Assembly: GCA_033439765.1 (NCBI GenBank) | Contig: JAULSN010000004.1 | Location: 4,040,001 to 4,104,000 of the forward strand | Source of the DNA: Lasiosphaeria ovina | Lineage: Eukaryota; Ascomycota; Sordariomycetes; Sordariales; Lasiosphaeriaceae | Length of the DNA stretch: 64,000 nt | Direction: 5' to 3' | Part shown: positions 24,800 through 37,209 of the stretch, piece after piece | Layout: every line of letters begins with the position of its first letter | How positions within the stretch are numbered: position 1 is the stretch's first letter | Notes under the pieces: model-generated | The model's input: only the letters and a program-made list of their open reading frames with translations | The model's database searches: none | Told to the model about the DNA's origin: nothing | Position numbers and translations under genes: made by a program

Positions 24800-27700
24800 T
24801 CACTTTCTTGCTCTGAGACAAGCAGCAAGATTGTTCTTACTAGTAAGCGTCGAGGGATGCTCCTTGCCTAATACCTTCTCAAATAGCTGTAGCGCCTGCC
24901 GATGCATCTGCTCGGCCTCCTCGTACTTCCCCTGGCTATCAAACACACTCGCGAGGTTATTCATGCTATCAAGCGTCGAGGGATGCTCCTTGCCTAATAC
25001 CTTCTCCCTTAGCTGTAGCGCCTGCCGATGTATCTGCCCGGCCTCCTCGTACTTCCCCTGGCTATCAAGCGCATTCGCGAGGTTATTCATGCTACCAAGC
25101 GTCGAGGGATGCTCCTTGCCTAATACCTTCTCAAATAGCTGCAGCGCCTGCCGATGTATCTGCCCGGCCTCTTCGTACTTCCCCTGGCTATTAAGCGTAT
25201 TCGCGAGGTTATTCATGCTATGAAGCGTCGAGGGATGCTCCTTGCCGAATACCTTCTCAAATAGCTGTAGCGCCTGCCGATGTATCTGCTTGGCCTCTTC
25301 GTACTTCCCCTGGCTATTAAGCGTATTCGCGAGGTTATTCATGCTATGAAGCGTCAAGGGATGCTCCTTGCCGAATACCTTCTCAAATAGCTGTAGCGCC
25401 TGCCGATGCATCTGCTCGGCCTCCTCGTATTTTCTTAATATGTGAAAGCTCTCAGCTACTTTGAACAGAAGACTTGGTGGTGCCTCCTTATCATCTGTCC
25501 TCTTCCGCAGTTGAAGAACATGTTGCGTATGTGGAAGATACCTTATCCATTCTTCTCTGTTGTTATGATTCGGAAAGGGAACCATATTATCAAGCCGTTG
25601 GAACACATTAGCGGTCCATTTACTGTGCCCTCCATTTCGAGCTAACCAGCTTAGCATCGATATCTGGACCAGCCGATGGATATCGTAGGTATCTGACTCA
25701 TTCCGTTGAGAGATAAATGCGTACGCCTTCAGAGTCCCGATTGCGTCCACAGTCTCTAGTCTCCTGGCCGGCGGCAGCAGAGATTGTGGAATATCCTTCC
25801 CAGCTAGGAAGCACATAAATTTGAGATAATTAGCCGCCAGCGGGTCATGATCCGAGATGTTCCGGAACGAAATCAGCCATGTTGTGGCGACAGGATTTTG
25901 AATGCTCTTGTATCGGTGTCGGTCCTCAAAGTCCCTGCTCAACAGCTCGATCATGTCCTCGTCACTAGATTTGCACAGCTCAAGGTATTGCGTAGTCGAG
26001 ATCTGCTTTTTGGCCATATAAGCAGACGCTTGCCGTATCGCCAGAGGGAGGTTGGCAAGAAACTCCAGCAGCGCTTCGTTGCTTCTTATATCGCTCATCT
26101 GATCGCTCTTCAAGTTTTTCTGTAACAGCTTAAGGGCCTCGTCTTTGCTCATTTCTTCAACTGGGATGATGTGGCTTTCTGACTCGACTAGTCCTACTCC
26201 TAGTTCGTGATTTCGCGTTGTGAATAGAATAGACCCTTTTCGGCTGAATGGAAGATAGTCGGTAAGGACGGTGTCGCCGAAGAGTAGCTTTGTATCGTCG
26301 GCGTTGTCGATGATCAAAAGCCAGCTGCCCACACTCTCGTGGCTCAAGGCGGCCTTGACAAGTACCTTGACATCTGCTTTCTCTTCGTCAATTCCCGGTA
26401 CTTTAAGCTGCTGGCCGATAGTGTGGTATGCATTCTCGAAAGTGGTCGCATCCACAGCGGGAACCCAAAAAACCGAGCAGTCCAGGTGTGCGTCGCCGAT
26501 GCGAAAAGCGGCCTCGAGCGCAATCTGCGTCTTTCCAACCCCTCCAAGACCTTCGATGGCGGTCCGCTGGCAGTCATGTCCGTCTCCACCAGGAAAGATC
26601 CTCGAAAGGAGATCAGTGAGAATTGTTTCGCGGCCGACGAAGTTCTTGTTACGTCCGAACGGGACGATCCAGTGCCGCTCCACGGCGGCTTCACCATGTT
26701 GGCAGGACTCTGGCCGTAATAGCCCGCCTAGGAGAGAGACTGTCGGCTCATAGTTCGTCCGGCGTATCAAAAGGGCCGATGCGTTTCTAGCGAATTGCTT
26801 GACTACATCTTTAACGAGTTTGAAGTTGGGGCATTCTGGACCCTGGAATTTATTCATGCCCGAATGCGTTGCGTCAAGGCCTTTCCGTGGAAAGGTATCA
26901 AAGCAGGCTGACAACTCCGTGACGAGCTATAAAAGGTTAGCGCCGCAAGTATGTCTAAGAAGGGCGACGTACGATCTTATTGGTAAGTGCATTAGAAAAT
27001 CTGTTTGCCCAGCTTGGCGAGAGCAGCCGATTTAGCATTTCGGTATTCTTGGTTTCGTAAAAGCAATATAGAGGCAATTGGACCAAGTCACTCCTAGCGA
27101 GTTCGGCAAAGGACTGGGTCAACTTCTGGAGCTCTCTGTCGCTCTTATCAAGGGCAGCGATGAGCCGTTTTGATGTTTGCTTCCCCATAATACCGCCGAC
27201 GACGACTTGCCACTGAGCCTGTTCAGCCGCATCACTGCCGCGGAATGGAGTGGCAAGAAACACAGCTCCAACCGTAGAAAGCATAATTTGTCTGTAGACG
27301 CTGCCTTCTTGGGCTGCTCGGTTAATAGCCTGGAGATGTCAACCGCCGTCCGCCGTCAATACATCTTTTGGGGGGGGGGGGGGGGGGGGGGCTACCTCGG
27401 CCAAGATAAGCCCGCCAAAACAAGACGCGACGAAGATGATAGGTCGCGTTTGGGAGCCACGACCTTCGGCGATGAGACCGAGCAGCGCGTCGGCATGGCC
27501 GAGCAGCGTTTGCACGGACGCATCTGCAAAGTAGTTTGCATTCCAGTCGTAGGTGAATATGCGGGCCTCTGGTAGGGCTGCCGGCAGCATGTCGCGGTCC
27601 GATAGCCAGTTCACAACCCTGCCTCCTCCTTTCGTCTTGAACTCCCATGTCCGCGGCGACTCGGTGCCCAAGCCGTGGATTGCAATGATACTGCCCGGTT

Positions 27701-27879
27701 AGACGTGCTTCGGAGCGTTAGACCGGGTGAAACGTACTCGATGGTCGTATCGTCGGGAGCGTCGCCGACTGGGGCGATCTGGCGGAGTCCCGTGCGAGCC
27801 TAAGAACGGAATGGCGGTAGTTAGCGTCCGGTCGCCTCTTAGTGTACATAGAGAGGGATCTCACCTCCATCGTGGTCAT
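24800..27879 (-). CDS. Fungal NLR: SesB-type hydrolase, NB-ARC, tetratricopeptide repeats
   Basis: Five exons (27865-27879, 27738-27799, 27396-27690, 26973-27329, 24800-26926) join in frame to 951 residues. Residues 1-250 form a SesB-like alpha/beta hydrolase domain: IIAIHGLGTESPRTWEF, YDWNANYF, VASCFGGLI and AVFLATPFRGSD. The nucleophile-elbow position reads S-C-F-G-G, with Cys where serine hydrolases have Ser. The NB-ARC domain follows, with the P-loop GLGGVGKTQIALEAA, Walker B SWLLIIDNADD, SILFTTRNHELG (sensor), NLPLAIRQASAYM (GxP equivalent) and the winged-helix region DIHRLVQISML. The C-terminus is five TPR units of 42 residues. The architecture matches NLRs of fungal allorecognition and innate immunity, in which repeat-sensed ligands trigger the effector domain. 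The intron between exons 3 and 4 carries 22 consecutive C. It faces the DUF6601 gene across 499 bases. Confidence 0.92.
24803..25435 (-). repeat. Five near-identical 126-bp TPR-coding units
   Basis: The motif GGATGCTCCTTGCC recurs at 126-base steps (24855, 24981, 25107 and onward), five times (the two 5'-most copies read AGGGATG or GGATG with small changes). Each unit encodes 42 residues of the type KYEEAxQxHRQALQLFEKV then GKEHPSTLxSMNNLA. Differences concentrate on a few codons. Confidence 0.93.
27370..27391 (-). repeat. Poly-C (sense) tract just after an NLR 5' splice site
   Basis: Twenty-two G on the plus strand. In the NLR sense strand the donor reads GAG|GTAG followed directly by the C run. 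Confidence 0.9.
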
Positions 27880-28378
27880 CCCGGGGATATTCGAAGAAGC
27901 GGGGCTCACATTGACCCCACCACCTGCACATCAGGCTAGCAAGGGTCCGGTTCGATCGAGGCGCAGGTGGACTATATTAAGCTCGCCGTCAAAGTAAAAG
28001 GGATATGAGAGCAATGTTTGGACCAAGCGGGTCCTGAGCGAGTCGCTTCGTGCCCTTTGTGTGCGATGGGTTGGCAGGGGAAGAAGAATATTGACATCGA
28101 TCATTCTCATGGACGCCAAATAATGCCTAGCGGCCGAAGCGCCATGAAGCGCCACGAAGCGACCACATCCAATCACCTTGGCCCCTCCCCACCCCCTTTC
28201 ACGACGCAACTAGACAAGCGTTCACAACGTCCGCAGACGATCAAGCGTCAAGTCGTGTCCCCGAACGCGGAACCCTTGTCTCACGTCACGACGCTCCCAA
28301 ACGGGTCAAGACGAACGGCGGAGAAATCGAATCGGAGGGGATAAGGTATGGCAACAGGACTGAGCATCTCCCACAGTC
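27880..28378. promoter_or_regulatory. Divergent promoter region of the NLR and DUF6601 genes
   Basis: 499 bases separate the two proposed start codons, which point away from each other. Both promoters must lie here. No individual motif is claimed. Confidence 0.5.
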
Positions 28379-29541
28379 ATGGCGGCGGGTTTGGCTGACA
28401 GAGTGCGTACAGCGGCCTCCGTGTATCGCTCCCGCGTGCCACATGGCCCCACCACATCCCCCGCTCTGGCCGGTGCGCTAGCAGCACCACCCGCCGTACA
28501 AGTGTGCATACTCTCTGACAATAGTATATGTAGCTCGAAACCAAGGTGTCTGGGAGCCGACAAGAGAAGAGCACTACGGATGACTTGCCGGCTATTTATC
28601 GCTACTACGAGGCCCCTCGAAAGCGCATCGTCGGTAACCCGGCCGATGACATACCGGCCTTCCTACGGAGGGAACTGTCTCTCGGCGGCCTGGCCGACAT
28701 GCTGAAGCATCTATGGCTTGCTGGTGCAGAGCGTCCCGCCACCCCGCTGCACTTTCATGCTGCCATGGGCCGGGAGATTGCCATTGCCGACCGGATGGAC
28801 CTGCACCTGCTCTGGGCCGACAAAGGGAGACTCTTCGTCAAGCCCGTCCCGCGCTTTCTTCTTGATCTGGCCTTTTGTCGCAGCAACCTACAGTGTCCTG
28901 ATGGCTGTGCGTGTTGTAACCCTCCGGCAGACACGTGCCGGGGGATCGCGCGGAAAGTCGCCTTGGGTTTTCTCTACACGTACGCCTGTCTCGTATCGTC
29001 CGAAAGCGACTTCCACCTCGCCAACGAAAAGCGCCTCCTGCCTCGCAATGAAGACGGTACGCCAATCAATTGGGCAGACTGGAAGACCTTAGCTAGGGAA
29101 CTCCTCAGAATGCACGAGCGTGACCCAGATGTGGTCCACCCACGCTTTCTGCGCGCCGAGCTCCGCCTCTCCCGCGTCAACATCATCCATCGCTTCACCC
29201 GTCTCCCTCCCTTCCGTCCCTACCTCCGCGGCTGGCACAACTATAGCAGCCTCTTCCGCGATAACATTGCCTGGATGACCGCTGCCACCATCTTCGTGGC
29301 CCTGGTGCTTACCGCGATGCAGGTTGGCCTCGCCACGGAGCGGCTCCAAAGAAACGCCACCTTTCAGCAGGCGTCGTACGGCTTCACTGTCTTTGCCATC
29401 CTAGGGCCTATATGCGCGTTCGGCCTGGTAGCCCTAGGCGCGCTGTTTAACCTCGCCAATGATCTAACGCTGCTCATCAGAGGACAGCGCAACCGCACAG
29501 GCACGAGATCCCGAGGTGAAGTTAGCCAATCGGCGCCCTAA
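28379..29541 (+). CDS. DUF6601-family integral membrane protein
   Basis: The long exon carries GREIAIADRMDLHLLW, GRLFVKPVPRFLLD, a Cys-rich CPDGCACCNPPADTC, ARKVALGFLYTYACLV, SESDFHLANEKRLLP, RAELRLSRVNIIHRF and two C-terminal membrane segments (about NIAWMTAATIFVALVLTAMQ and SYGFTVFAILGPICAFGLVA). This order matches fungal DUF6601 proteins of unknown function. The frame has no ATG near its beginning. A 24-base first exon (28379-28402, MAAGLADR) with a GTGCGT donor, a CTGAC branch site and an AAG acceptor at 28545 restores one in frame (R-V-S-G-S-R). That start is inference. With it the protein has about 339 residues. The gene is divergent from the NLR; a shared role is possible but not shown. 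Confidence 0.8.
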
Positions 29542-30360
29542 ATGCCAAAATGAAAGATATCGAGTAGTGCTCGACTGCAGGTGACCAGCGTCGCACGTCA
29601 AGGAAGGGTCTTACGGCTTGTTTTAGCATTGCCGGCTGTGGTTTGCCGACACTCCATCGAGAGGACCTACTATTCTTTCTCTAGAGATAGCCGACCAAAT
29701 AGCCGCTAGCGGACTCTGTCAACTTGTCAGAGCAGAAGAGGAACTATGAGCTAGAGTTAAAATACTTTACTAGGCAGGAGTCAGAGCGGGTGTCATCCCA
29801 AATTCGGCGGCCAGAACACCGCTTTCTCTGTTTCTGGTGTATGATGACTTAACACTGAACATATCTGGGAAGTCGCCTTCCACATGCCTGCAGAAGAGCG
29901 TGTCGCTCGAAGCAATTAATGGAAACTTCGAACAGTTGCTCCTTCCGTTATAACAAGAGAACGGGAAAAACACACTAATCTTCGTCTTCCAACCCCGTTA
30001 ACTTTCTCTTTCTTCCCTATACATTTCTGAACAAAGCACGTCTGGTCCTCAAAATGACAGCCAATCATGACGCCAGGATTACCTCCGCGGGGCACTGGCG
30101 GGCTCCCGCGTGCACGAGCCAAGTACCGACAGGGGTACATACACTACTCGGTACGGAAGCGCATTCTCCACCAAAGTTAAGGCTTTCACCGTGGTGAAGC
30201 AAGGCTCGTGGGGCCAAGTCTAATCGCAACATCATTCTAACGATTTGCTACTGCAATCGGAGAAAGGCTGCAAAGAACAACTTGAAAAGAACAACCCCCA
30301 ACGCTACAGCAATCTGCTGCACATACACCACCGAGTCACCAAGTCGCGCGACCTGACAAG
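29542..30360. other. Intergenic region upstream of ELF1
   Basis: About 820 bases without a gene. The left half is AT-rich and the right half holds the ELF1 promoter. Small frames on both strands show nothing recognisable. Confidence 0.45.
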
Positions 30361-31070
30361 ATGGGCAAACGCAAAAAGAGTTCGCGCAAGCCTCAGGGCC
30401 CAAGGAAGGTGCGTTTGCGTGTCCGCGCACAGTCGCCAAGCGCCTGCTTGCGCCCTGCGTCTCCCCGTCCATACGCTATGCATGACATTGCAAGAAAGAG
30501 GCACAGTCAAGGAGGGATTTGCGCTGACCGCAGCTGTTGCAAACAATTAGAACGAGCCGCTCGCGACCGTGTTCACCTGCCTCTTCTGCAACCACGAAAA
30601 GTCCGTGTCTGTCAAGCTCGATAAGAAAGCCGGCGTGGGCACCCTCGACTGCAAGACTTGTAGCCAGAAGTTCCAGTGCGGCATCAACTGTGAGCATTCT
30701 CGCCGCCGACGAACCCTTTCTTTGCGCGAAAGGCTTACACGTACTACAATAGATCTTTCGGCGGCGGTAGACGTATATAGTGAATGGGTTGACGCCGCAG
30801 GTGAGCACTTGATACCGACTGCCGAGAGTGTTTGGCATATCTGGCGCATATACTTACTGATCATTCCCAGATGCTGTTGCCCACGGACCGGACGCGGAGT
30901 CACCATTAGGTCTCAGTGGTAGTGGCCTGGGAGGCGGCGGCGGCGGCGGCGGCGGCGGCCGGTTAAGCAGCGGACGGCCAGGTATGTCGAGCCGGAAAAC
31001 GGACGACTACGACGACGAGGGAGGCTACGAGGGCGATGACATTGTGGCCGATGACGATGATTACGAATGA
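30361..31070 (+). CDS. ELF1: Transcription elongation factor ELF1
   Basis: Four exons (30361-30408, 30551-30689, 30753-30800, 30871-31070) encode 144 residues. The basic N-terminus [16 protein letters not shown] precedes the zinc ribbon CLFC...CKTC (in [16 protein letters not shown] and [15 protein letters not shown]), followed by [20 protein letters not shown]. These are the hallmarks of ELF1/ELOF1, which binds RNA polymerase II near the downstream DNA and helps it pass nucleosomes. The tail is a species-variable low-complexity extension: a run of about ten Gly, then an acidic end [11 protein letters not shown]. The Gly run comes from a GGC repeat at 30931-30959. All splice sites are canonical. 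Confidence 0.93.
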
Positions 31071-31268
31071 ACAACGGATACAAGGAACCTTTCACGAGGT
31101 TGGCGCCGGCGGGGAATTACACTTGTACTAGTCATTGTGCGCGAAGCCAAGGCATCCCACGGGGGGAGCAAAAAGGCAAGGTATTTCATTTCTTTTTGGA
31201 CGTTGGGCTCACTCGCTAAGCTACGCTCGAGGTTTGCGACTGCATGGGAAGCTATTTGCTTATCTTAT

Positions 31269-32207
<939 letters not shown>

Positions 32208-33222
32208 CGTGATTGACAGCATTGCGAAGCGCGTGTGTTTAGCTCCCGGTGTGTAAACTGCCGGTTAAGGGCAGCTTTTGCTATTGGGAAAATGGACAAT
32301 CTGAAGAGGGGGTTTGTGAGCAGCTGGCCTAAAACTGAAACAGCTATGGGGGGTTGGGAAATAATAGCGAGGTTATGGCTGGAATAGAGTTGTGACCTGA
32401 AAGTACTATTCCCCTCCCTCCTTGGCATGGAGGTTTAACTCGAGGCAGGCAGCGCCCAACAGCCAGTGGCTTGGCCGCTCTCGCGCTTGCGGACCGCCTA
32501 GCAGGTAAGGGAAGGAACCACGCCAATCTGGTTCGCATCGGCTTAAAGGCCCGGGTGCTTGCCCCACTTCACCTGCTATCCAAACAATGGCGGAAGTTAC
32601 TTTTCTTACCTGGTGTTTTCTCCCAAACTTCGTCGGATAACCAGGAGGAGCGTGAAGAAGTGGGGTTTGTTCGGGAAACTAGCAGCTAGAAAGCTTCGAG
32701 AAAAAAAGCCTCCGTGGGGCTCATGGTTGAGAATTTAAACGTGAACCGCGAGGACCTGCGGAGACTCTCTGTCCACTTTGATAACAAAATGCTAGGTTGG
32801 GGCGAATCCATACTGTGTACTCTGTAGCCGCAAACGGTGCGCACGGGCCACTGCGATCAGCCACACATCCAACTCCCAGGACGTTTGATGTTGTTTCCAA
32901 AACAATGAACCCAGGATTGCATCACGTCCTGCTCACGAGTCGAAGCAACAGTGACAACGGCCCTCTTTTCCTCTTCGTTTCTCCCATTCGGTAGCTTTTC
33001 ATCTTTTCTTTTGCTTCTCAAACTTACAAGCAAGCGGCCCAGTTGCCTCACCATCGCAGCTTCCCTCGTTGCTGGCAACACGTACTTCCCACATTTGGTT
33101 ATTATTGCGCATCTCCTCGAGGCCGTCGGCAAGCGCGACCCTCGGCACTTGTCCGGTCGCAAACACGCAGCTTCCTTCGCTTCGGCATATGCAGCCCAGC
33201 CTCTAGTCCGAACCCCCCCTTG
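32208..33222. promoter_or_regulatory. Divergent promoter region of UPRT and WAPL
   Basis: About 1 kb between divergent start codons. It is pyrimidine-rich near the WAPL side. An open frame continues upstream of the chosen WAPL start, but without a better ATG context. Confidence 0.45.
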
Positions 33223-35888
33223 ATGGCCGTTTACTTTAGAGGTCGAACTACGACATACCCGCCGAATAGCGATTCAATTCCCACCAAAGTCAGCAGCTCG
33301 CCACTATCCGAGACAATGGCGAGCACCAGCGACCTCGGCTTCCCCTCCAAGAAACGTGTCACGACTTATGGGAAAGGCGCAAGGAGAAAGGCGCAACCAG
33401 CAAGCAGCGACACCCCCAGCAATGGAGGCTCGACGACAGAATCGTCATCAGCGCCAGCCATCGCCAGGCGGCCAGGGGGCGGCCGGCCTATGAAGCCCAG
33501 AGTTGCGCCAGAAGCGCAAAGCCAGCCACTCCCAGACATTTACGGCTTTGATGGGTCCGACGAGGAAGAGATGAGAGCAAAGAGGCGCAAATTGGCGCGA
33601 GCATTCTCGGAAAAGAAGGAGAAATCTGCTGCGCCATATTCAACGCCGGACTCGTCGCCTTCGGGCGCGCCGTCGCCGGTGCGCAGAACCAACGGCGATA
33701 TACCGCGATCGGCCCCAGAAGAACAGGCCCCACCGGCGGTGAAGAACACGCCAGAGAAGGATACGGAAATGAGGGACGTAGCTTCGCAACAGATGCCATT
33801 CTCAGCAAAGACCTCGAGGGCTTTAGATAATCTCAGCATTGGCTCCAAACGCGTAGAAAAGGCCAGTGACCAGATCCCAATCCGCCTCTCCCAGATCTCT
33901 GCGCCTGCGCCTGCGCCTGTATCTACGTCCTCGTCTCAACCAATTCCCAGGAAAAGGCCCTCACCACAGGCCGCTTCCAGAACAAAGACATCCACAGTGG
34001 GGGCTCCTCGGAAAAAGCGGCTGATCGATGCACTGGCTGCGCAGGCGGCTGACAGTTCCACGGACGAAGACGAGGAACCACTACCTGGGGAATCCAATGT
34101 TTTGAGAAATAGGGAGCCCCCTCCCTTTCGGAGCCCGAGCCCTCCATCACTCTCTAGTCTGTCTAAGCCAAACAATCCGGTGCGGCCAGTAATGGCAACC
34201 AAGAAGGCCGGACCAAAATTTACTTACAGCAGCCAGCAACGAACCATGCTAGCTGACGAGGATCTGTTGCTTGGCGGCGGCGGCGGACTAGCTGGTCTGG
34301 GTGGGATTGATGAAGAGCCATCCACTGCCGGGCTGTTTAGTCTGGGGCGCCTAACCAAGAGCTCCACGATCAACACATTCTCTTTCCTTGACGAGGATGA
34401 TGAAACGGTCAACACCGGGGCAGTCAGAAGCATTCACGAACTGAGGCAGGCCGGCGCAAATAGTCGGTTTGCCGACGAGATGGATGATATTATGGACAGA
34501 GTTGGCGCACCTTCGGCTAAGCCTTCGTCTTTGAGAAGGGGAGCTTTGCTAGAGCTGGCGCAGAAAGTCAAGGACAAGGATTTCCGTCTCCAATTCCGCA
34601 ACCACAGCGGCGATGGGGGACTTTTCAAGTCCCTGGGAGAGGAGGCCGATCTGGTCTCTGGATACTGCATCTCGGCCATTCTCGTCACCCTTTTTGCCAC
34701 ATCCGTGTCGGCGCATCTTGTTCAGCAGGTGAGAGCTCAAGGCTTGGCTACGCTCCTTTGCCGACTTCTTGCGGAGACCACGGACATCACTGTGCTCGCC
34801 AAGGACAGAAAACAAAATGTCTCCAGAAATGGCCAAACTACTTTAGGAACGATAAAATCACCTGTGCTGAAATTGCCGATATGGGAGCCCCTAGCGCCCA
34901 CAGATCTGTCGCCGCGGACGTTGGCTTTGAAGTGTTTAGACTTGATTATGCGGCAGCCGCACCACGCGGCGGGCGAAGCCGAGGTCTTCACATCATCGGT
35001 CACCAACAAGCTTTTTTCTATTCTATCCGCGGGCGCATCGAACGAGGCGTGCTGGGATTTCCCCAGCAAGCCAGAGTCTGCCGATTTCTATCTCGCGCTC
35101 TACGTGCTTGAAGGCCATTCGATCAACGTCATGCAGTCGCACCTCGGTTCAAGGTGGACGCGAGATTATGCGCCCATCATTGCCGATGTGCTGGAGACGG
35201 CTCTGCGCCGCCCGGCAGAAAAGCTTGGCGATGTCGAGAATCTCGCGTTGAGGCTGACGCTAAATACGACAAACAACAACTCGGAGGCGTCGGGCCTGTT
35301 TGTTAACAAGGGTCTGTTCCGTGAACTCACTGCCTCGGCTTGCAGTGCATTTGAGATGGTTCTCAACTCCATGAAAGTGGATGCGTTCTTGTCTAAGGTC
35401 CATGAGTCGCTGATTATGATGTTGGGAGTTATGATCAATTTTTGCGTATATTATCCGCCTGCGTCGCAGAGCCTTGAAGAGAGCGGGGATGCTACAGGCT
35501 CGGCTCTGAATCGCCTAATCCGAGTGTTTGCGGACAACCACTCAAAAACATCGGATGTGAGTATCCCTTTGCGAGCAAGTCTCGGGTTCCGGTCACTAAC
35601 TAGATGCAGGCCGACTCAATGGAGAAAACACAGCTCAACGTCGCCTTGGGCTATCTCTCGATCCTGCTGGGCTACCTATGCCTCGGCGAGTCGATCAGGG
35701 AAAGATTTGTTTTGGTTCATCCCAAGAAAAGCTTCCAGCCATTACTTGATTCGATCAACGAGTTTATTGCCTTTCATCACAAAGTTGCCGAGCAGACTAA
35801 TGAAGAGGGGGCTAAGCAAGACTCTGACTTTACAGGATTGGCCCGACTACAGGGGCTGGTTGAACAACTTGAGGCTCGTCGCTTTTAG
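33223..35888 (+). CDS. WAPL cohesin-release factor
   Basis: Two exons (33223-35556, 35610-35888) encode 870 residues. The first 330 residues are Ser/Pro-rich and disordered, with KKRVTTYGKGARRK near the start. The WAPL domain begins around SIHELRQAGANSRFADEMDD and includes RRGALLELAQKVKDKDFRLQ, LVSGYCISAILVTLFATS, LSPRTLALKCLDLIM, NLALRLTLNTTNNNSEASG and, in exon 2, QLNVALGYLSILLGYLCL. WAPL/Rad61 binds the cohesin-Pds5 complex and opens the ring to release it from chromatin. The start at 33223 is the first ATG after the last plausible leader; an alternative ATG at 33316 (MASTSDLGF) also fits. The ORF remains open upstream. Confidence 0.88.
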
Positions 35889-37209
35889 GGAAGCATTTTG
35901 AGAGCTGTTTGTATATGGGGGACAAAATTCCCAGTTGATTAGGGAGGGTCCATTGGGCCATTGGTTGAGCTTGACATGTGGGCAGTTGTTGAATGTATGC
36001 ACCAGGACAGAGGTGCCACAACACCCAAGATTCACGAGAACACACGACACGGACGAGGGAGGAGATGGGGAGATGAGGATGACAGGACGATGACACAGAC
36101 ACACCAGGGATGCACACGAACACACAAAACACGGCATACACATTTAGATAGCCTACACCAACGTAACCGCATCCAGTTTGAGGGTGATTGCAGCGCTGCA
36201 TTCAACGGAGTCATAGTTCTTCAACTCGGTGTGGACTGTGTAAGTGTAGTACCCGGATTGGGATGCTCGACCCATTATTTGCTTCCAGCTGACCTGCCTT
36301 GTGTATCCCGACTCCCGCTGTTTGAGTTTGTGCTTGGACGTCTACTATGTAGTAGGTAATTACCGTGGCGTGTCGGTGCCGTTACACTTGGGCGCGCACG
36401 CGGCACGAGTCAATGGTGGAACGCGAAGTGACATGCGCGTGGTCGCACTGATCAGATGCACAATGAAGGGGGCTGAAAGTGAAAGGCCCTTTCGGGCCAG
36501 TGTCTGTCCTAGGTGTCCGCTGTCGGGTGGGAACCCTGCCCGAGGTTTCAGCACGAGTTGAGCCTCAACGGGCCTTCTGGACCGCCCTGCCGGCCCCCGG
36601 CCCCCACCATTACCTCACCACAGCCAGGCCAGCGTCCAATGCCAAGGCCCGGCCACTTAACCCCACCCCGCACCCCTTTCCTTGGCCCGCGTCCCGTCGC
36701 CACCTTGAATGCCCGCCCGCCCAAGTCAGTCAGAGCATTGAGCTTCATCGCGGTGTCGGAGAAACCACAGGCCTTCTCTAATACACCTCGCAAGCCGACC
36801 CTACTTCTTCCCTCGCTCGCCGTCCTCTCCCGTGCGCTACTGCCCGCCAATTACCTGTTTAGCGCGCCGCGAGCCCACGCCGATCGCCCCTCCTACCGGC
36901 AACGAAAGATACGGCAGCTCTTTGGACGCGCCCGGTACCGAAAACCTAAGAGGCTTCCCTCGGTCCTACCCGCATTACGCCTCGCATAGCATAGCAGCAG
37001 CGCACCACATCGCATACGTAGTGTCTTGTCGTCCAAGATCTCCCACACACACACACACACACACAGCATACGCACATACATAACGCACGAATCCCGACAA
37101 ACAGACCTACCTCCCCACTCCACATACGCAAACGCCTCTGCTGTTGAAAAAGGGGAATAAAAGGGGGGAAACCAGGGAAAATACTTACACACACCCACAC
37201 AAACTTTAA
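35889..37209. other. Intergenic/5' region of the Rheb gene
   Basis: About 1.3 kb. The right part, pyrimidine-rich with a CA microsatellite at 37043-37065, is probably the Rheb promoter and 5' UTR. Open frames at 36479-36989 on the plus strand are Pro-rich and low in support. Confidence 0.5.
37043..37065. repeat. CA dinucleotide microsatellite
   Basis: An uninterrupted CA run about 150 bases upstream of the Rheb start codon, probably in the 5' UTR or promoter. Confidence 0.9.

Noticed and set aside
24803..25435. 126-bp repeats as a possible CRISPR-like array or minisatellite
   Set aside because: They lie wholly in frame inside the NLR gene and encode TPR units; there are no spacers.
36479..36989. 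Pro-rich plus-strand frames upstream of Rheb
   Set aside because: Low complexity and located in the probable Rheb promoter/5' UTR; no conserved motif.
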